5,072 nucleotides of DNA from an uncultured Austwickia sp. (GTDB lineage: Bacteria; Actinomycetota; Actinomycetes; Actinomycetales; Dermatophilaceae): NCBI GenBank assembly GCA_934678955.1, contig CAKUSI010000294.1, positions 1 through 5,072 of the forward strand, given 5' to 3'. The position numbers and the translations under genes are program-made. Positions 1 to 5,072 of the stretch are shown piece after piece. The notes under the pieces were generated by a model that searched no databases, had not been told where the DNA came from, and was given only the letters and a program-made list of their open reading frames with translations. Position 1 is the stretch's first letter. Every line of letters starts with the position of its first letter.

Positions 1-274
1 GCCGCGGTACCGCTCGACGTACTTCAGCCACATCTGGGGCGGCGGTTACGCGGCCGGCTACTACGGCTACACGTGGTCCGAGGTGATGGACGCCGACGCC
101 GTGGCCTGGTTCGAGGAGAACGGGGGCGGCACGCGCGCCAACGGCGACCACTTCCGCCGCACGCTGCTCGCTCCCGGCGGGTCCCTGGACGCGATGACGA
201 CCTACCGCGGCTTCCGGGGGCGTGACCCGCGCATCGAGCCGCTGCTGGAGCGGCTCGGCATGGAGGTCGGCTGA
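1..274 (+). CDS. dcp: M3-family dipeptidyl carboxypeptidase (oligopeptidase), C-terminal fragment
   Basis: Only the last 90 residues are present; the gene enters from the left edge, with its first full codon at base 2 and TGA at 272-274. Near the visible N-terminus the protein reads YFSHIWGGGYAAGYYGYTWS, followed by EVMDADAVAWFEENGG and then a helical tail rich in Arg and Leu. This GGYAAGYY-Y-WSEV-DADA pattern is the substrate-binding and C-terminal part of M3 zinc peptidases of the Dcp/OpdA type. These enzymes are usually cytoplasmic and, in the Dcp branch, remove C-terminal dipeptides. The conserved Tyr residues are those that contact substrate in the family. The zinc-binding HEXXH motif lies upstream, outside the window, so activity cannot be judged. 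The tail ends in RGRDPRIEPLLERLGM, as expected for Dcp, so the C-terminus looks intact. Dcp is more likely than oligopeptidase A, but not proven. The gene converges on the next one, with a shared hairpin at the junction. Confidence 0.9.
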   Translation, partial: PRYRSTYFSHIWGGGYAAGYYGYTWSEVMDADAVAWFEENGGGTRANGDHFRRTLLAPGGSLDAMTTYRGFRGRDPRIEPLLERLGMEVG

Positions 275-302
275 GCCGCCCCCGGGGCGTGTGGGCTCAG
301 CC
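269..302. terminator. Bidirectional hairpin between convergent genes, containing both stop codons
   Basis: GGCTGAGCC at 269-277 is perfectly complementary to GGCTCAGCC at 294-302, giving a 9-bp stem around a 16-base GC-rich loop that may partly self-pair (GCC with GGC). The TGA of the left gene (272-274) and the TGA of the right gene (297-299, - strand) both lie inside the stem. There is no T-run on either side, which is common for terminators in high-GC actinobacteria. The position at a convergent junction supports termination in both directions. The function is inferred; the inverted repeat itself is seen directly. Confidence 0.6.
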
Positions 303-1244
303 CTGCTCGTCCCGGCCCGGCATCGGGAAGGGACGCACCGGCATCCGCTCGCTGAGGTGCTGGGCGTCCAGGGCGTTGCCGTCCTCGTCGGTGGCCGCGC
401 CGGCGATGAGCACCAGGACGGTCCAGGCGGTCAGTGACCAGTCCGTCCCGTCCTCGGTGGTGTGCGTGGTGGTCTGGCCGGCGAGGTGCTCGAGCGCCTC
501 ACGCGCGTGGAGGGCGTTGAACGCCCACCCCATGTGCTGGAAGTCCATGCCGGGGCGCGGCTTGAGCCCGTAGGCGTGCATGGCGGCGCGGTACAGGGGG
601 ACGTAGCGTTCCATGACGTGCGTCCGGTATTGGCCCATCGCGTTGCGGACCGGCGGGTAGTCGGGCCACAACGCCTGCAGGGCCTCGGCGACCCGGACGA
701 CCTTGCGCGAGTCGGCGAAGGTGTAGGCCTCGTAGGCGAAGGCCCGGATGAACTCACCCAGCGTCCCCCGCGACTTCGCCGCGACCGTTTCGGCGACCGT
801 GACGAACTTCGGGTCGAAGCGGGCCGGGCGCATCACGTAGTTGATGACGTCGGTGTACCAGTCGGTCGCCAGCGGCCACCGACGCAGCATCTGGTGCTGG
901 CTCATCTCGAGCACCGACTCGACGAACGGCTGGTGGCCCAGCGAACTGGACAGGATGCGCGGCACCGAGTCGCGCCCGTCGCGTGTCGGTGGGGCGTCGT
1001 CGATCAGTCGGTCGGCCAGGTGGTTGGCCGCGCGCGCCAGCATGTACTGCGTCACCGGGTTCAGTGGCCCGTTCGCGCCGTTGCGGGACGAGATGGAGGT
1101 GAGCACACCCCCCAGGTCCTCGATCACGATGTGCCCTCGCAGGCGCAGCGGCCCGCCTCCACGGTCCTGGACCCAGACGGCTGCTTCTGTGCCGGGGGTG
1201 CCCTCGATCAGTCTCTCCACGGCCCCATCGTGCCGCATTTTCAC
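297..1244 (-). CDS. Conserved-looking protein of unknown function, 315 residues
   Basis: I do not recognise this protein. It starts at GTG (1242-1244) or at ATG two codons later (1236-1238); an in-frame TAA lies one codon upstream of the GTG, so the start cannot be further out. No good ribosome binding site is visible, only a weak GAAG. The first 50 or so residues look partly beta-stranded ([20 protein letters not shown]). From about residue 65 to 260 it appears mostly helical, with many aromatic and Arg/Glu residues. Residues about 270-284 ([15 protein letters not shown]) are hydrophobic but too short and isolated to call a membrane span. There is no signal peptide, so a cytoplasmic location is likely. 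The helical part loosely resembles the ligand-binding half of TetR-type regulators, but no helix-turn-helix is evident and I would not rely on it. It lies 49 bases downstream of the serine ammonia-lyase gene, in the same direction, and may be co-transcribed with it. Confidence 0.75.
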   Translation of the reverse strand: MKMRHDGAVERLIEGTPGTEAAVWVQDRGGGPLRLRGHIVIEDLGGVLTSISSRNGANGPLNPVTQYMLARAANHLADRLIDDAPPTRDGRDSVPRILSSSLGHQPFVESVLEMSQHQMLRRWPLATDWYTDVINYVMRPARFDPKFVTVAETVAAKSRGTLGEFIRAFAYEAYTFADSRKVVRVAEALQALWPDYPPVRNAMGQYRTHVMERYVPLYRAAMHAYGLKPRPGMDFQHMGWAFNALHAREALEHLAGQTTTHTTEDGTDWSLTAWTVLVLIAGAATDEDGNALDAQHLSERMPVRPFPMPGRDEQG

Positions 1245-1262
1245 TGATTAGGGCAGCTTCAA

Positions 1263-1277
1263 CGGGCAGCTTGCCCG
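1263..1277 (-). terminator. Short hairpin downstream of the serine ammonia-lyase gene
   Basis: CGGGCA (1263-1268) pairs with TGCCCG (1272-1277) around a 3-base loop, 16 bases past the stop codon of the upstream gene. A second 5-bp stem, GGGGA/TCCCC, lies at 1278-1291. Neither is followed by a T-run on the - strand. The pair could be a weak or partial terminator that lowers expression of the unknown gene, which starts only 18 bases further on. The 9-base direct repeat GGGCAGCTT (1251-1259 and 1264-1272) overlaps the hairpin. Confidence 0.35.
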
Positions 1278-1293
1278 GGGGAGGACTCCCCGT

Positions 1294-2664
1294 TCAGCAC
1301 TCGATGACGTTCACGGCGAGGCCGCCGAGGGCCGTCTCCTTGTACTTCGCCTTCATGTCGCGACCCGTTTCGCGCATCGTCTTGATGACGCTGTCGAGAC
1401 TGACGATGTGGGACCCGTCCCCCCGCATCGCCGTGCGGGCGGCGGCCACGGCCTTGACCGATGCGATCGCGTTGCGTTCGATGCAGGGCACCTGGACGAG
1501 CCCGCCGACCGGGTCGCAGGTGAGGCCCAGGTTGTGCTCCATGCCGATCTCGGCGGCGTTCTCGACCTGCTCGGGGGTGCCGCCCAGGACGGCGGCGAGG
1601 CCGGCGGCCGCCATCGAGCACGCCGACCCGACCTCACCTTGGCAACCCACCTCGGCCCCCGAGATGGACGCCGTGTTCTTGAAGATCATGCCGATGGCTC
1701 CGGCGGTGAGCAGGAAGCGGACGACGCCGGCGAGGTTCGCCCCGGGGATGAAGTTCCAGTAGTAGTGCAGGACGGCGGGGATGATGCCGGCGGCGCCGTT
1801 GGTCGGCGCGGTCACCACGCGGCCGCCCGCCGCGTTCTCCTCGTTGACGGCGAGCGCGTAGAAGGTGATCCAGTCCATGCCGCGCAGGGGGTCGTCGGTC
1901 GCGCCCTCGGTGATCAGCTTGGTGTGCAGGGCGGGGGCCCGCCGCAGGACGCGCAGTCCGCCGGGGAGGCGTCCCTCGGTCTCGGCGCCGTTGCGGACGC
2001 ACTCCTGCATGACCTCCCAGATCCTGGCCAACCCGTGCTCGACCTCGTGCTTGGTGCGGCCCATCGCGAGTTCGTTCTCCATCGCGACACTCGCGATCGA
2101 CAGCCCGGTGTGCTCGCAGATCGCCATGAGGTCGGCCGCGGTGTGGAAGGGGTGCGGGACGCTCTCGTCCTCGGGGACGATGGGGTCGGAGGCGTCGGCG
2201 TCCCCCTGCACGACGAAGCCGCCGCCCACCGAGTAGTACGTCGCCTCGTGGACGAGCTCGCCGTCGGCGTCCCACGCCTTGAGGACGAGCCCGTTGGGGT
2301 GCGCCGGGAGTTCGATCGACCCGTCCAGCAGCAGGTCGGTGGCGGGGTCGAAGGCGATGCCGTGGCGTCCGGCGAGGGCCAGGCGGTGCGAGTTCCAGGC
2401 GTGGCGCACCGTGTCGGCGACCTTGCGGGGGTCGACGGTGTCGGCCTTCTCGCCGAGCAGGCCGAGGATGACCGCCTTGTCGGTGCCGTGCCCGCGCCCG
2501 GTGGCTCCCAGCGATCCGTACAGCTCGCAGCGCACGCGCGCGACCCGGTCGAGCCGGTCACCCAACTCGGCGACGAACATGCCGGCGGCCCGCATCGGGC
2601 CGACCGTGTGGGACGACGACGGGCCGATCCCGATCGAGAACAGGTCGAACACGCTCAGGGCCAT
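1294..2664 (-). CDS. sdaA: L-serine ammonia-lyase (L-serine dehydratase), single-chain [4Fe-4S] type
   Basis: This 456-residue cytoplasmic enzyme deaminates L-serine to pyruvate and ammonia using a [4Fe-4S] cluster, not pyridoxal phosphate. It is the fused form: an N-terminal regulatory (beta) domain, roughly residues 1-160, and a C-terminal catalytic (alpha) domain. The N-terminus has the family signature [13 protein letters not shown] (residues 11-23). APTNGAAG is at 286-293. Cluster ligands are expected at Cys341, Cys383 (TCDPVGG) and Cys394 (VPCIERN). The final residue, Cys456, matches the C-terminal cysteine tail that reaches the cluster in this subtype, so the enzyme looks complete and functional. 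I chose the ATG at 2662-2664 because the family starts MALSVFDLF there and a promoter motif sits just before it. An in-frame ATG at 2694 would add ten residues ([10 protein letters not shown]) unlike the family and lacks a ribosome binding site. The length is normal. No other serine or glycine genes are nearby. Confidence 0.96.
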   Translation of the reverse strand: MALSVFDLFSIGIGPSSSHTVGPMRAAGMFVAELGDRLDRVARVRCELYGSLGATGRGHGTDKAVILGLLGEKADTVDPRKVADTVRHAWNSHRLALAGRHGIAFDPATDLLLDGSIELPAHPNGLVLKAWDADGELVHEATYYSVGGGFVVQGDADASDPIVPEDESVPHPFHTAADLMAICEHTGLSIASVAMENELAMGRTKHEVEHGLARIWEVMQECVRNGAETEGRLPGGLRVLRRAPALHTKLITEGATDDPLRGMDWITFYALAVNEENAAGGRVVTAPTNGAAGIIPAVLHYYWNFIPGANLAGVVRFLLTAGAIGMIFKNTASISGAEVGCQGEVGSACSMAAAGLAAVLGGTPEQVENAAEIGMEHNLGLTCDPVGGLVQVPCIERNAIASVKAVAAARTAMRGDGSHIVSLDSVIKTMRETGRDMKAKYKETALGGLAVNVIEC

Positions 2665-2671
2665 GCGGCCG

Positions 2672-2677
2672 ACCCTA
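2672..2677 (-). promoter_or_regulatory. Candidate -10 element for sdaA, implying a leaderless transcript
   Basis: On the - strand TAGGGT (2677 to 2672) is followed by exactly seven bases and then the ATG at 2664. TANNNT six to seven bases before the start codon is the usual arrangement for leaderless genes in actinobacteria, where transcription starts at the A of ATG. The best -35 candidate (CTGTCG, 18 bases upstream) is poor. The motif is short and could arise by chance; the spacing is what makes it credible. It also supports the 2664 start over the longer one. Confidence 0.45.
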
Positions 2678-2742
2678 CTTCGGGGGCGGTCCATCCGACA
2701 GGGCTGAGGCCGACCAGCTCGGCGTCAGACCCGGGTGGGAGT

Positions 2743-2791
2743 CCGATTCGGCTCCGCGGGAGGAGCGAGTCGGTTCCCTGGGCCGAGGGAA
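2743..2791. other. Two abutting stem-loops in the sdaA / small-gene intergenic region
   Basis: Stem-loop A (2743-2773) pairs CCGATTC and GCTCC with GGAGC, GAG and TCGG: twelve pairs with one bulged G (2750), one G-T wobble and a GCGGGA loop. Stem-loop B (2774-2791) is TTCCCT, a six-base loop, and AGGGAA, starting at the very next base. The wobble pairs as RNA only when read from the + strand; on the - strand it becomes an A-C mismatch. They may form the 3' end of the upstream - strand oxidoreductase transcript (stop at 2883), or the leader of the small + strand gene at 2813, or B may be an operator. I did not recognise a known riboswitch here. A further 5-bp hairpin (GCCGA/TCGGC) lies at 2709-2723. 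Confidence 0.45.
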
Positions 2792-2812
2792 ATGTCAGGG
2801 GGCGTCGCCAGC

Positions 2813-2908
2813 ATGGAGGACATGATCTTCCTCGCCCACACCGCCGTCCTCCTCGTCGCCCTGGTCTTCATCGCCATGACCCTCACGCCGCTGCTCGCCG
2901 AGTCCTGA
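2813..2908 (+). CDS. Candidate 31-residue single-span membrane peptide
   Basis: The open frame starts at ATG 2813 and ends with TGA at 2906-2908. The peptide is acidic at the start (MEDM), then has one long hydrophobic stretch, about residues 4-23, rich in Leu, Val, Ile and Ala, and ends LTPLLAES. That is the right length for one membrane helix. All 31 codons end in G or C, whereas the seven in-frame codons before it (from an alternative ATG at 2792) include TCA, so the bias favours the 2813 start. A G-rich AGGGGG lies about 10 bases upstream and could serve as a weak ribosome binding site. It is divergent from sdaA, and its last 26 bases overlap the 3' end of the opposite-strand oxidoreductase gene. 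I do not recognise a family. Chance is not excluded, since short GC-rich frames are frequent in such DNA and the oxidoreductase codons influence the overlap. Confidence 0.5.
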   Translation: MEDMIFLAHTAVLLVALVFIAMTLTPLLAES

Positions 2909-4073
2909 TCGCGTCGGCCGCCCGGCCCGCACGGCGTCCGGCCCGGGTCGCCCCCGTGGTCGATGCCGCCGAGCCGTAGCCCACCAGCAACACCCGCGGG
3001 TCCTTGGCCACGCGCACCTCATCGATCATCCGGACGCCGCCGCCCGGTTCGCGCAGCTTGAGTGGAGCCAGGTGGCGCAGCGCCGCCCGGAAGCCCGTCG
3101 CCCAGAGGACGGTGTCGATCTCGACGCCGGTCGGTTCGGCGAACGGCTGCCACGACCCGGGCAGCACGAGGGCCCCGCTCGCGCTGGGGCCGAGCCCCTG
3201 GGCGCCGTGTGCGAAGCGGCTGTCGGTGCCGTTGAAGTGCGCGGTCGACGGGCCGAACCGGCTCACCCTGCCGCGCGAGACCAGGACGCCCGCGTCCACC
3301 CCCTCGAGGTACTCGCGCCACAACGGGATGCCGGTGGTGCGCACGACCGAGGCGGGCGGTTCGCCCGCGAAGGTGCGCTCGCGGACGGCGCGCTCGACGG
3401 CCACGCCCCAGTCCTGCTTGACGAACGGGCTCCGCGTGAAGTTCGGTGGGCGCCGGGTCGACCAGGTCGTGGTCGCCGCGTGCTGGGCGATCGGGAGCAG
3501 GAACTGCACTGCGCTCAGGCCGCCGCCCACGACGAGGACGTTGCGGCCCGCGAAGTCCTCGGGCCGTGTGTAGTCGACCGTGCGGAGCTGGCGTCCGGTG
3601 AAGGTCTCGATGCCGGGCACGTGCGGGACGAAGGGGTTGGTCCAGGTGCCGGTGGCCGAGAGGACCAGGTCGGTGGTGAAGCTGAACGGGCCATCGGGGC
3701 CGGTGGCCTCGACGGCGAGGGGACCGTGGGGGCCGCGGGTGGGGTCGGCGTCGCGCACGGCGTCCACGGAGACGGGGCGGACCACGGCCAGGTCGAAGAG
3801 GTCTTCGTAGCGCCCGTAGTAGTCGGCGACGACGTGGCGGCTGGGGATGCTGGGGTCGGGCGTCCCGAGCGGAAGGCCCGGCAGGTCGGCGATGCCGTGG
3901 GCCCGGTCGAAGGTGAGCGATTCCCAGCGGTGGCGCCACGCGCCGCCCGGCCCGTCGTTGGAGTCGAGCACGACCAGGTCCTCACCCGGGACGTGACCGC
4001 GCACGACGAGTTCGTGCGCTGCGGCCAGTCCGGCCTGGCCTGCTCCGATGACGGTCACGGCGACATGTTTCAT
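2883..4073 (-). CDS. Flavin-containing monooxygenase-like FAD/NAD(P)-dependent oxidoreductase
   Basis: This 396-residue cytoplasmic protein has the two-nucleotide-fold layout of the flavin monooxygenase / Baeyer-Villiger group. The FAD fold is at the N-terminus: VIGAGQAG (GxGxxG at 10-15), with Asp37 in LVVLDSN suited to bind the ribose. LSATGTWTNPFVP (138-150) is the usual linker. A second fold, VVGGGLSA (181-188), followed by WSTRR (204-208), suggests NADPH binding. ATGFR (325-329) is the C-terminal FAD contact. The monooxygenase fingerprint FxGxxxHxxxY appears at 158-168 as FTGRQLRTVDY, with Arg164 in the His position. Such enzymes use NADPH and oxygen to hydroxylate or insert oxygen; the substrate here is unknown. 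I chose the ATG at 4071-4073, just before the FAD fold and after a weak GAAG. A TTG at 4130 is open but lies inside a palindrome arm. The gene sits alone, flanked by 172- and 218-base gaps. A simple reductase role is possible. Confidence 0.85.
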   Translation of the reverse strand: MKHVAVTVIGAGQAGLAAAHELVVRGHVPGEDLVVLDSNDGPGGAWRHRWESLTFDRAHGIADLPGLPLGTPDPSIPSRHVVADYYGRYEDLFDLAVVRPVSVDAVRDADPTRGPHGPLAVEATGPDGPFSFTTDLVLSATGTWTNPFVPHVPGIETFTGRQLRTVDYTRPEDFAGRNVLVVGGGLSAVQFLLPIAQHAATTTWSTRRPPNFTRSPFVKQDWGVAVERAVRERTFAGEPPASVVRTTGIPLWREYLEGVDAGVLVSRGRVSRFGPSTAHFNGTDSRFAHGAQGLGPSASGALVLPGSWQPFAEPTGVEIDTVLWATGFRAALRHLAPLKLREPGGGVRMIDEVRVAKDPRVLLVGYGSAASTTGATRAGRRAGRAADAIRTRRAAA

Positions 4074-4124
4074 GCAATCTTCAACCAGTTCTGGGGTGGA
4101 GGCATTCCTTGGGTGCTGCGTGGA

Positions 4125-4208
4125 TGGCAAAAGTCCGGTATCCCGGAGAAATGTCGCCAGAATCAGCGTCCTGGCCTGACAGATACCCGGGATACCGGAC
4201 TTTTGCCA
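4125..4208. repeat. 84-base palindromic element with perfect 22-bp arms
   Basis: The left arm (4125-4146, beginning TGGCAAAAGTCC) is the exact reverse complement of the right arm (4187-4208, ending GGACTTTTGCCA). Inside are a symmetrical 5/5 internal loop and a second stem: TGTC-G-CCAG at 4152-4160 against CTGG-CC-TGACA at 4171-4181 (eight Watson-Crick pairs, one G-T, a two-base CC bulge), with a 10-base loop. The interior is clearly less GC-rich than its surroundings. It fills half of the gap between the phosphoesterase stop (4246) and the oxidoreductase start (4073). It could be a small non-autonomous mobile element (MITE), a dispersed palindromic repeat, or a transcription terminator. No target-site duplication is evident and no T-run follows on either strand. 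The structure is seen directly; its role is inferred. Confidence 0.85.
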
Positions 4209-4245
4209 CCGAGGCGGGTGAGGCGCGGCGGCGGGAACCAGCCGA

Positions 4246-5072
4246 TCAGGCGACCGGACGCCCCCTCTTGTCGAGCTGCACCGTCACGACGTCGTCGTAC
4301 ACGCGCCGCTCGGTGCGGACCAGGTTGTAGTCGGAGTCGAGGATCGGGAACACGTACACCGGGGTGAGGGTGAGCTCGGCCCCCTTGCCGACCTTCTTGA
4401 AGTCCATCTGCAGGTGGCCGTAGTGCAGGCCACCGTCGACCAGTTGTGGGACGCCCCGGGCGTCGGTCGTCCACGTCTCGGGCTCGTTGGCGGAGGCGGA
4501 CCACTGCGAGTGGCTGTTGTACCGGATCGGCGCGTAGGTGCCATCAGCCGTGCGGTCGTACTGCTCGCCGCGCAGGCCGTCGGCGGCCACGCCCACGTCG
4601 TAGCTGTGGAAGCCCAGGCCGTCACCGTCTGAGTCGACCCATGAGCGCTCGGACATCTCGTCGTGGCCCGAGATCACCGCGGCGACCCCGTACTTCTCGA
4701 ACAGCGGCGTGTAGACCCGCATCGCGACGCCCGACTGGTTGTCGGGGTGCTCGTGGTTCGGCGGGGTGCCGTGCACGCCGTTGCTGTACGCCGCGTGGTG
4801 GAACTGCACGATGATGATCTGCCCCCGGGCGCGGGCGTTGCGGAGCTGCTTCTCGGCCCAGGCCCACTGCTTCGTACCGGGGTTGAAGTTCGGCAGGTCG
4901 GAGTCGGCGGCGGTGCCGCCGAACTGCTGGACGAACCCGTTGTCGTACGACTCGCGGGTGAACTCACCCTGTGTGTCGGTGGTCTTCGTGGCCTCGGTCA
5001 GGTTCGTGTCGTCGCCGCTGTAGATCTCGCCCGACAGCATTTGGCCGACGCGCTCGTCGGGGATGCCGGTGG
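4246..5072 (-). CDS. Calcineurin-like metallophosphoesterase, C-terminal part, cut by window edge
   Basis: The gene enters from the right edge; 274 residues are visible and the frame is open to the last bases, so an ATG at 5040 is internal, not the start. The first metal motifs (DxH, GDxxD) are outside the window. Visible parts include IIIVQFHHAAYSNG, with the FHH metal/active-site motif (residues 90-92 of the fragment), then LFEKYGVAAVISGHDEMSERS (about 124-144), which aligns with the GHxH motif of purple acid phosphatase-type enzymes. The second ligand, normally His, is Glu138 here (codon 4657-4659). DSDGDG and SYDVGVAADGLRG follow, then a beta-rich C-terminal domain from GGLHYGHLQM to the end. 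Members hydrolyse phosphate esters with two metal ions and are often secreted, but a signal peptide would be upstream of the window. It probably acts on an extracellular phosphoester; the substrate is unknown. The palindromic element follows 37 bases downstream. Confidence 0.85.
   Translation of the reverse strand, partial: TGIPDERVGQMLSGEIYSGDDTNLTEATKTTDTQGEFTRESYDNGFVQQFGGTAADSDLPNFNPGTKQWAWAEKQLRNARARGQIIIVQFHHAAYSNGVHGTPPNHEHPDNQSGVAMRVYTPLFEKYGVAAVISGHDEMSERSWVDSDGDGLGFHSYDVGVAADGLRGEQYDRTADGTYAPIRYNSHSQWSASANEPETWTTDARGVPQLVDGGLHYGHLQMDFKKVGKGAELTLTPVYVFPILDSDYNLVRTERRVYDDVVTVQLDKRGRPVA

Noticed and set aside
462..1247. A 261-codon open frame on the + strand opposite the unknown gene
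   Set aside because: The translation is dominated by Arg, Val, Gly and Asp without secondary-structure sense. The - strand product has a balanced composition and ends neatly at the convergent hairpin.
2665..2812. Glycine or other riboswitch controlling sdaA
   Set aside because: Several hairpins and a stretch resembling CGCCGA...CUCAG drew attention, but the conserved glycine-aptamer core could not be traced, and the -10 element next to the ATG argues against a long leader.
1408..2979. A 523-codon open frame on the + strand, opposite sdaA
   Set aside because: It is an antisense shadow in GC-rich DNA. Its translation is low-complexity, rich in Gly, Arg, Val and Asp, while the opposite strand encodes an intact sdaA with all family motifs.
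4074..4130. A 19-residue N-terminal extension of the oxidoreductase from a TTG at 4130
   Set aside because: The TTG lies within the palindrome arm, there is no ribosome binding site, and the extension precedes the FAD fold, which normally begins within a few residues of the start.
4125..4208. A standard Rho-independent terminator
   Set aside because: There is no T-run after the stem on either strand, the loop is structured, and the arms are longer than usual. Termination is still possible as a side effect.
4110..4225. Target-site duplication flanking the palindrome
   Set aside because: The bases just outside the arms (TGGA on the left, CCGA on the right) do not form a convincing direct repeat, so insertion cannot be shown from this sequence alone.
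3072..4367. A 431-codon open frame on the + strand, opposite the oxidoreductase
   Set aside because: Same reason: the - strand has clear FAD and NADPH motifs. The + frame is low-complexity and runs through the palindrome and into the phosphoesterase gene.
1..5072. CRISPR arrays, tRNA or rRNA genes, transposase genes, phage genes
   Set aside because: No spaced repeat series, tRNA-like fold with conserved loops, or mobile-element protein motifs were seen on either strand.

Overview
The window comes from a high-GC Gram-positive bacterium, most likely an actinomycete. The sequence is very GC-rich, almost all third codon positions are G or C, and the protein families are typical of that group. 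I cannot name a genus. Five protein-coding genes fill most of it, plus one very small candidate gene that has probably been overlooked.

Layout. Bases 1-274 (+) hold the C-terminal 90 residues of an M3-family dipeptidyl carboxypeptidase. It converges, with a 22-base gap, on an unrecognised 315-residue protein (297-1244, -). A perfect 9-bp inverted repeat covers the gap and contains both stop codons, so it probably ends transcription from both sides. Upstream of the unknown gene is a complete single-chain iron-sulfur L-serine ammonia-lyase (1294-2664, -), which turns serine into pyruvate and ammonia. Its promoter motif sits 7 bases before the ATG, which suggests a leaderless mRNA. Next, a 218-base intergenic region carries two abutting stem-loops and a 31-codon open frame on the + strand (2813-2908) that would encode a single-span membrane peptide. 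This frame runs 26 bases into the 3' end of a flavin-dependent monooxygenase-like oxidoreductase (2883-4073, -). Upstream of that gene is a 172-base intergenic region dominated by an 84-base palindromic element with perfect 22-bp arms (4125-4208). The window ends inside a calcineurin-like metallophosphoesterase (4246-5072, -) whose N-terminus lies beyond the edge.

How the genes relate. They look like separate metabolic genes (peptide turnover, serine catabolism, flavin oxidation, phosphoester hydrolysis) rather than one pathway. Only the serine ammonia-lyase and the unknown gene are close enough (49 bases) to be co-transcribed, and a short hairpin lies between them. I see no defence, phage, CRISPR or biosynthetic system here. 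The items most worth a second look are the 84-base palindrome, the 31-residue peptide gene, the GHDE variant of the phosphoesterase metal motif, and the hairpins around the small gene.
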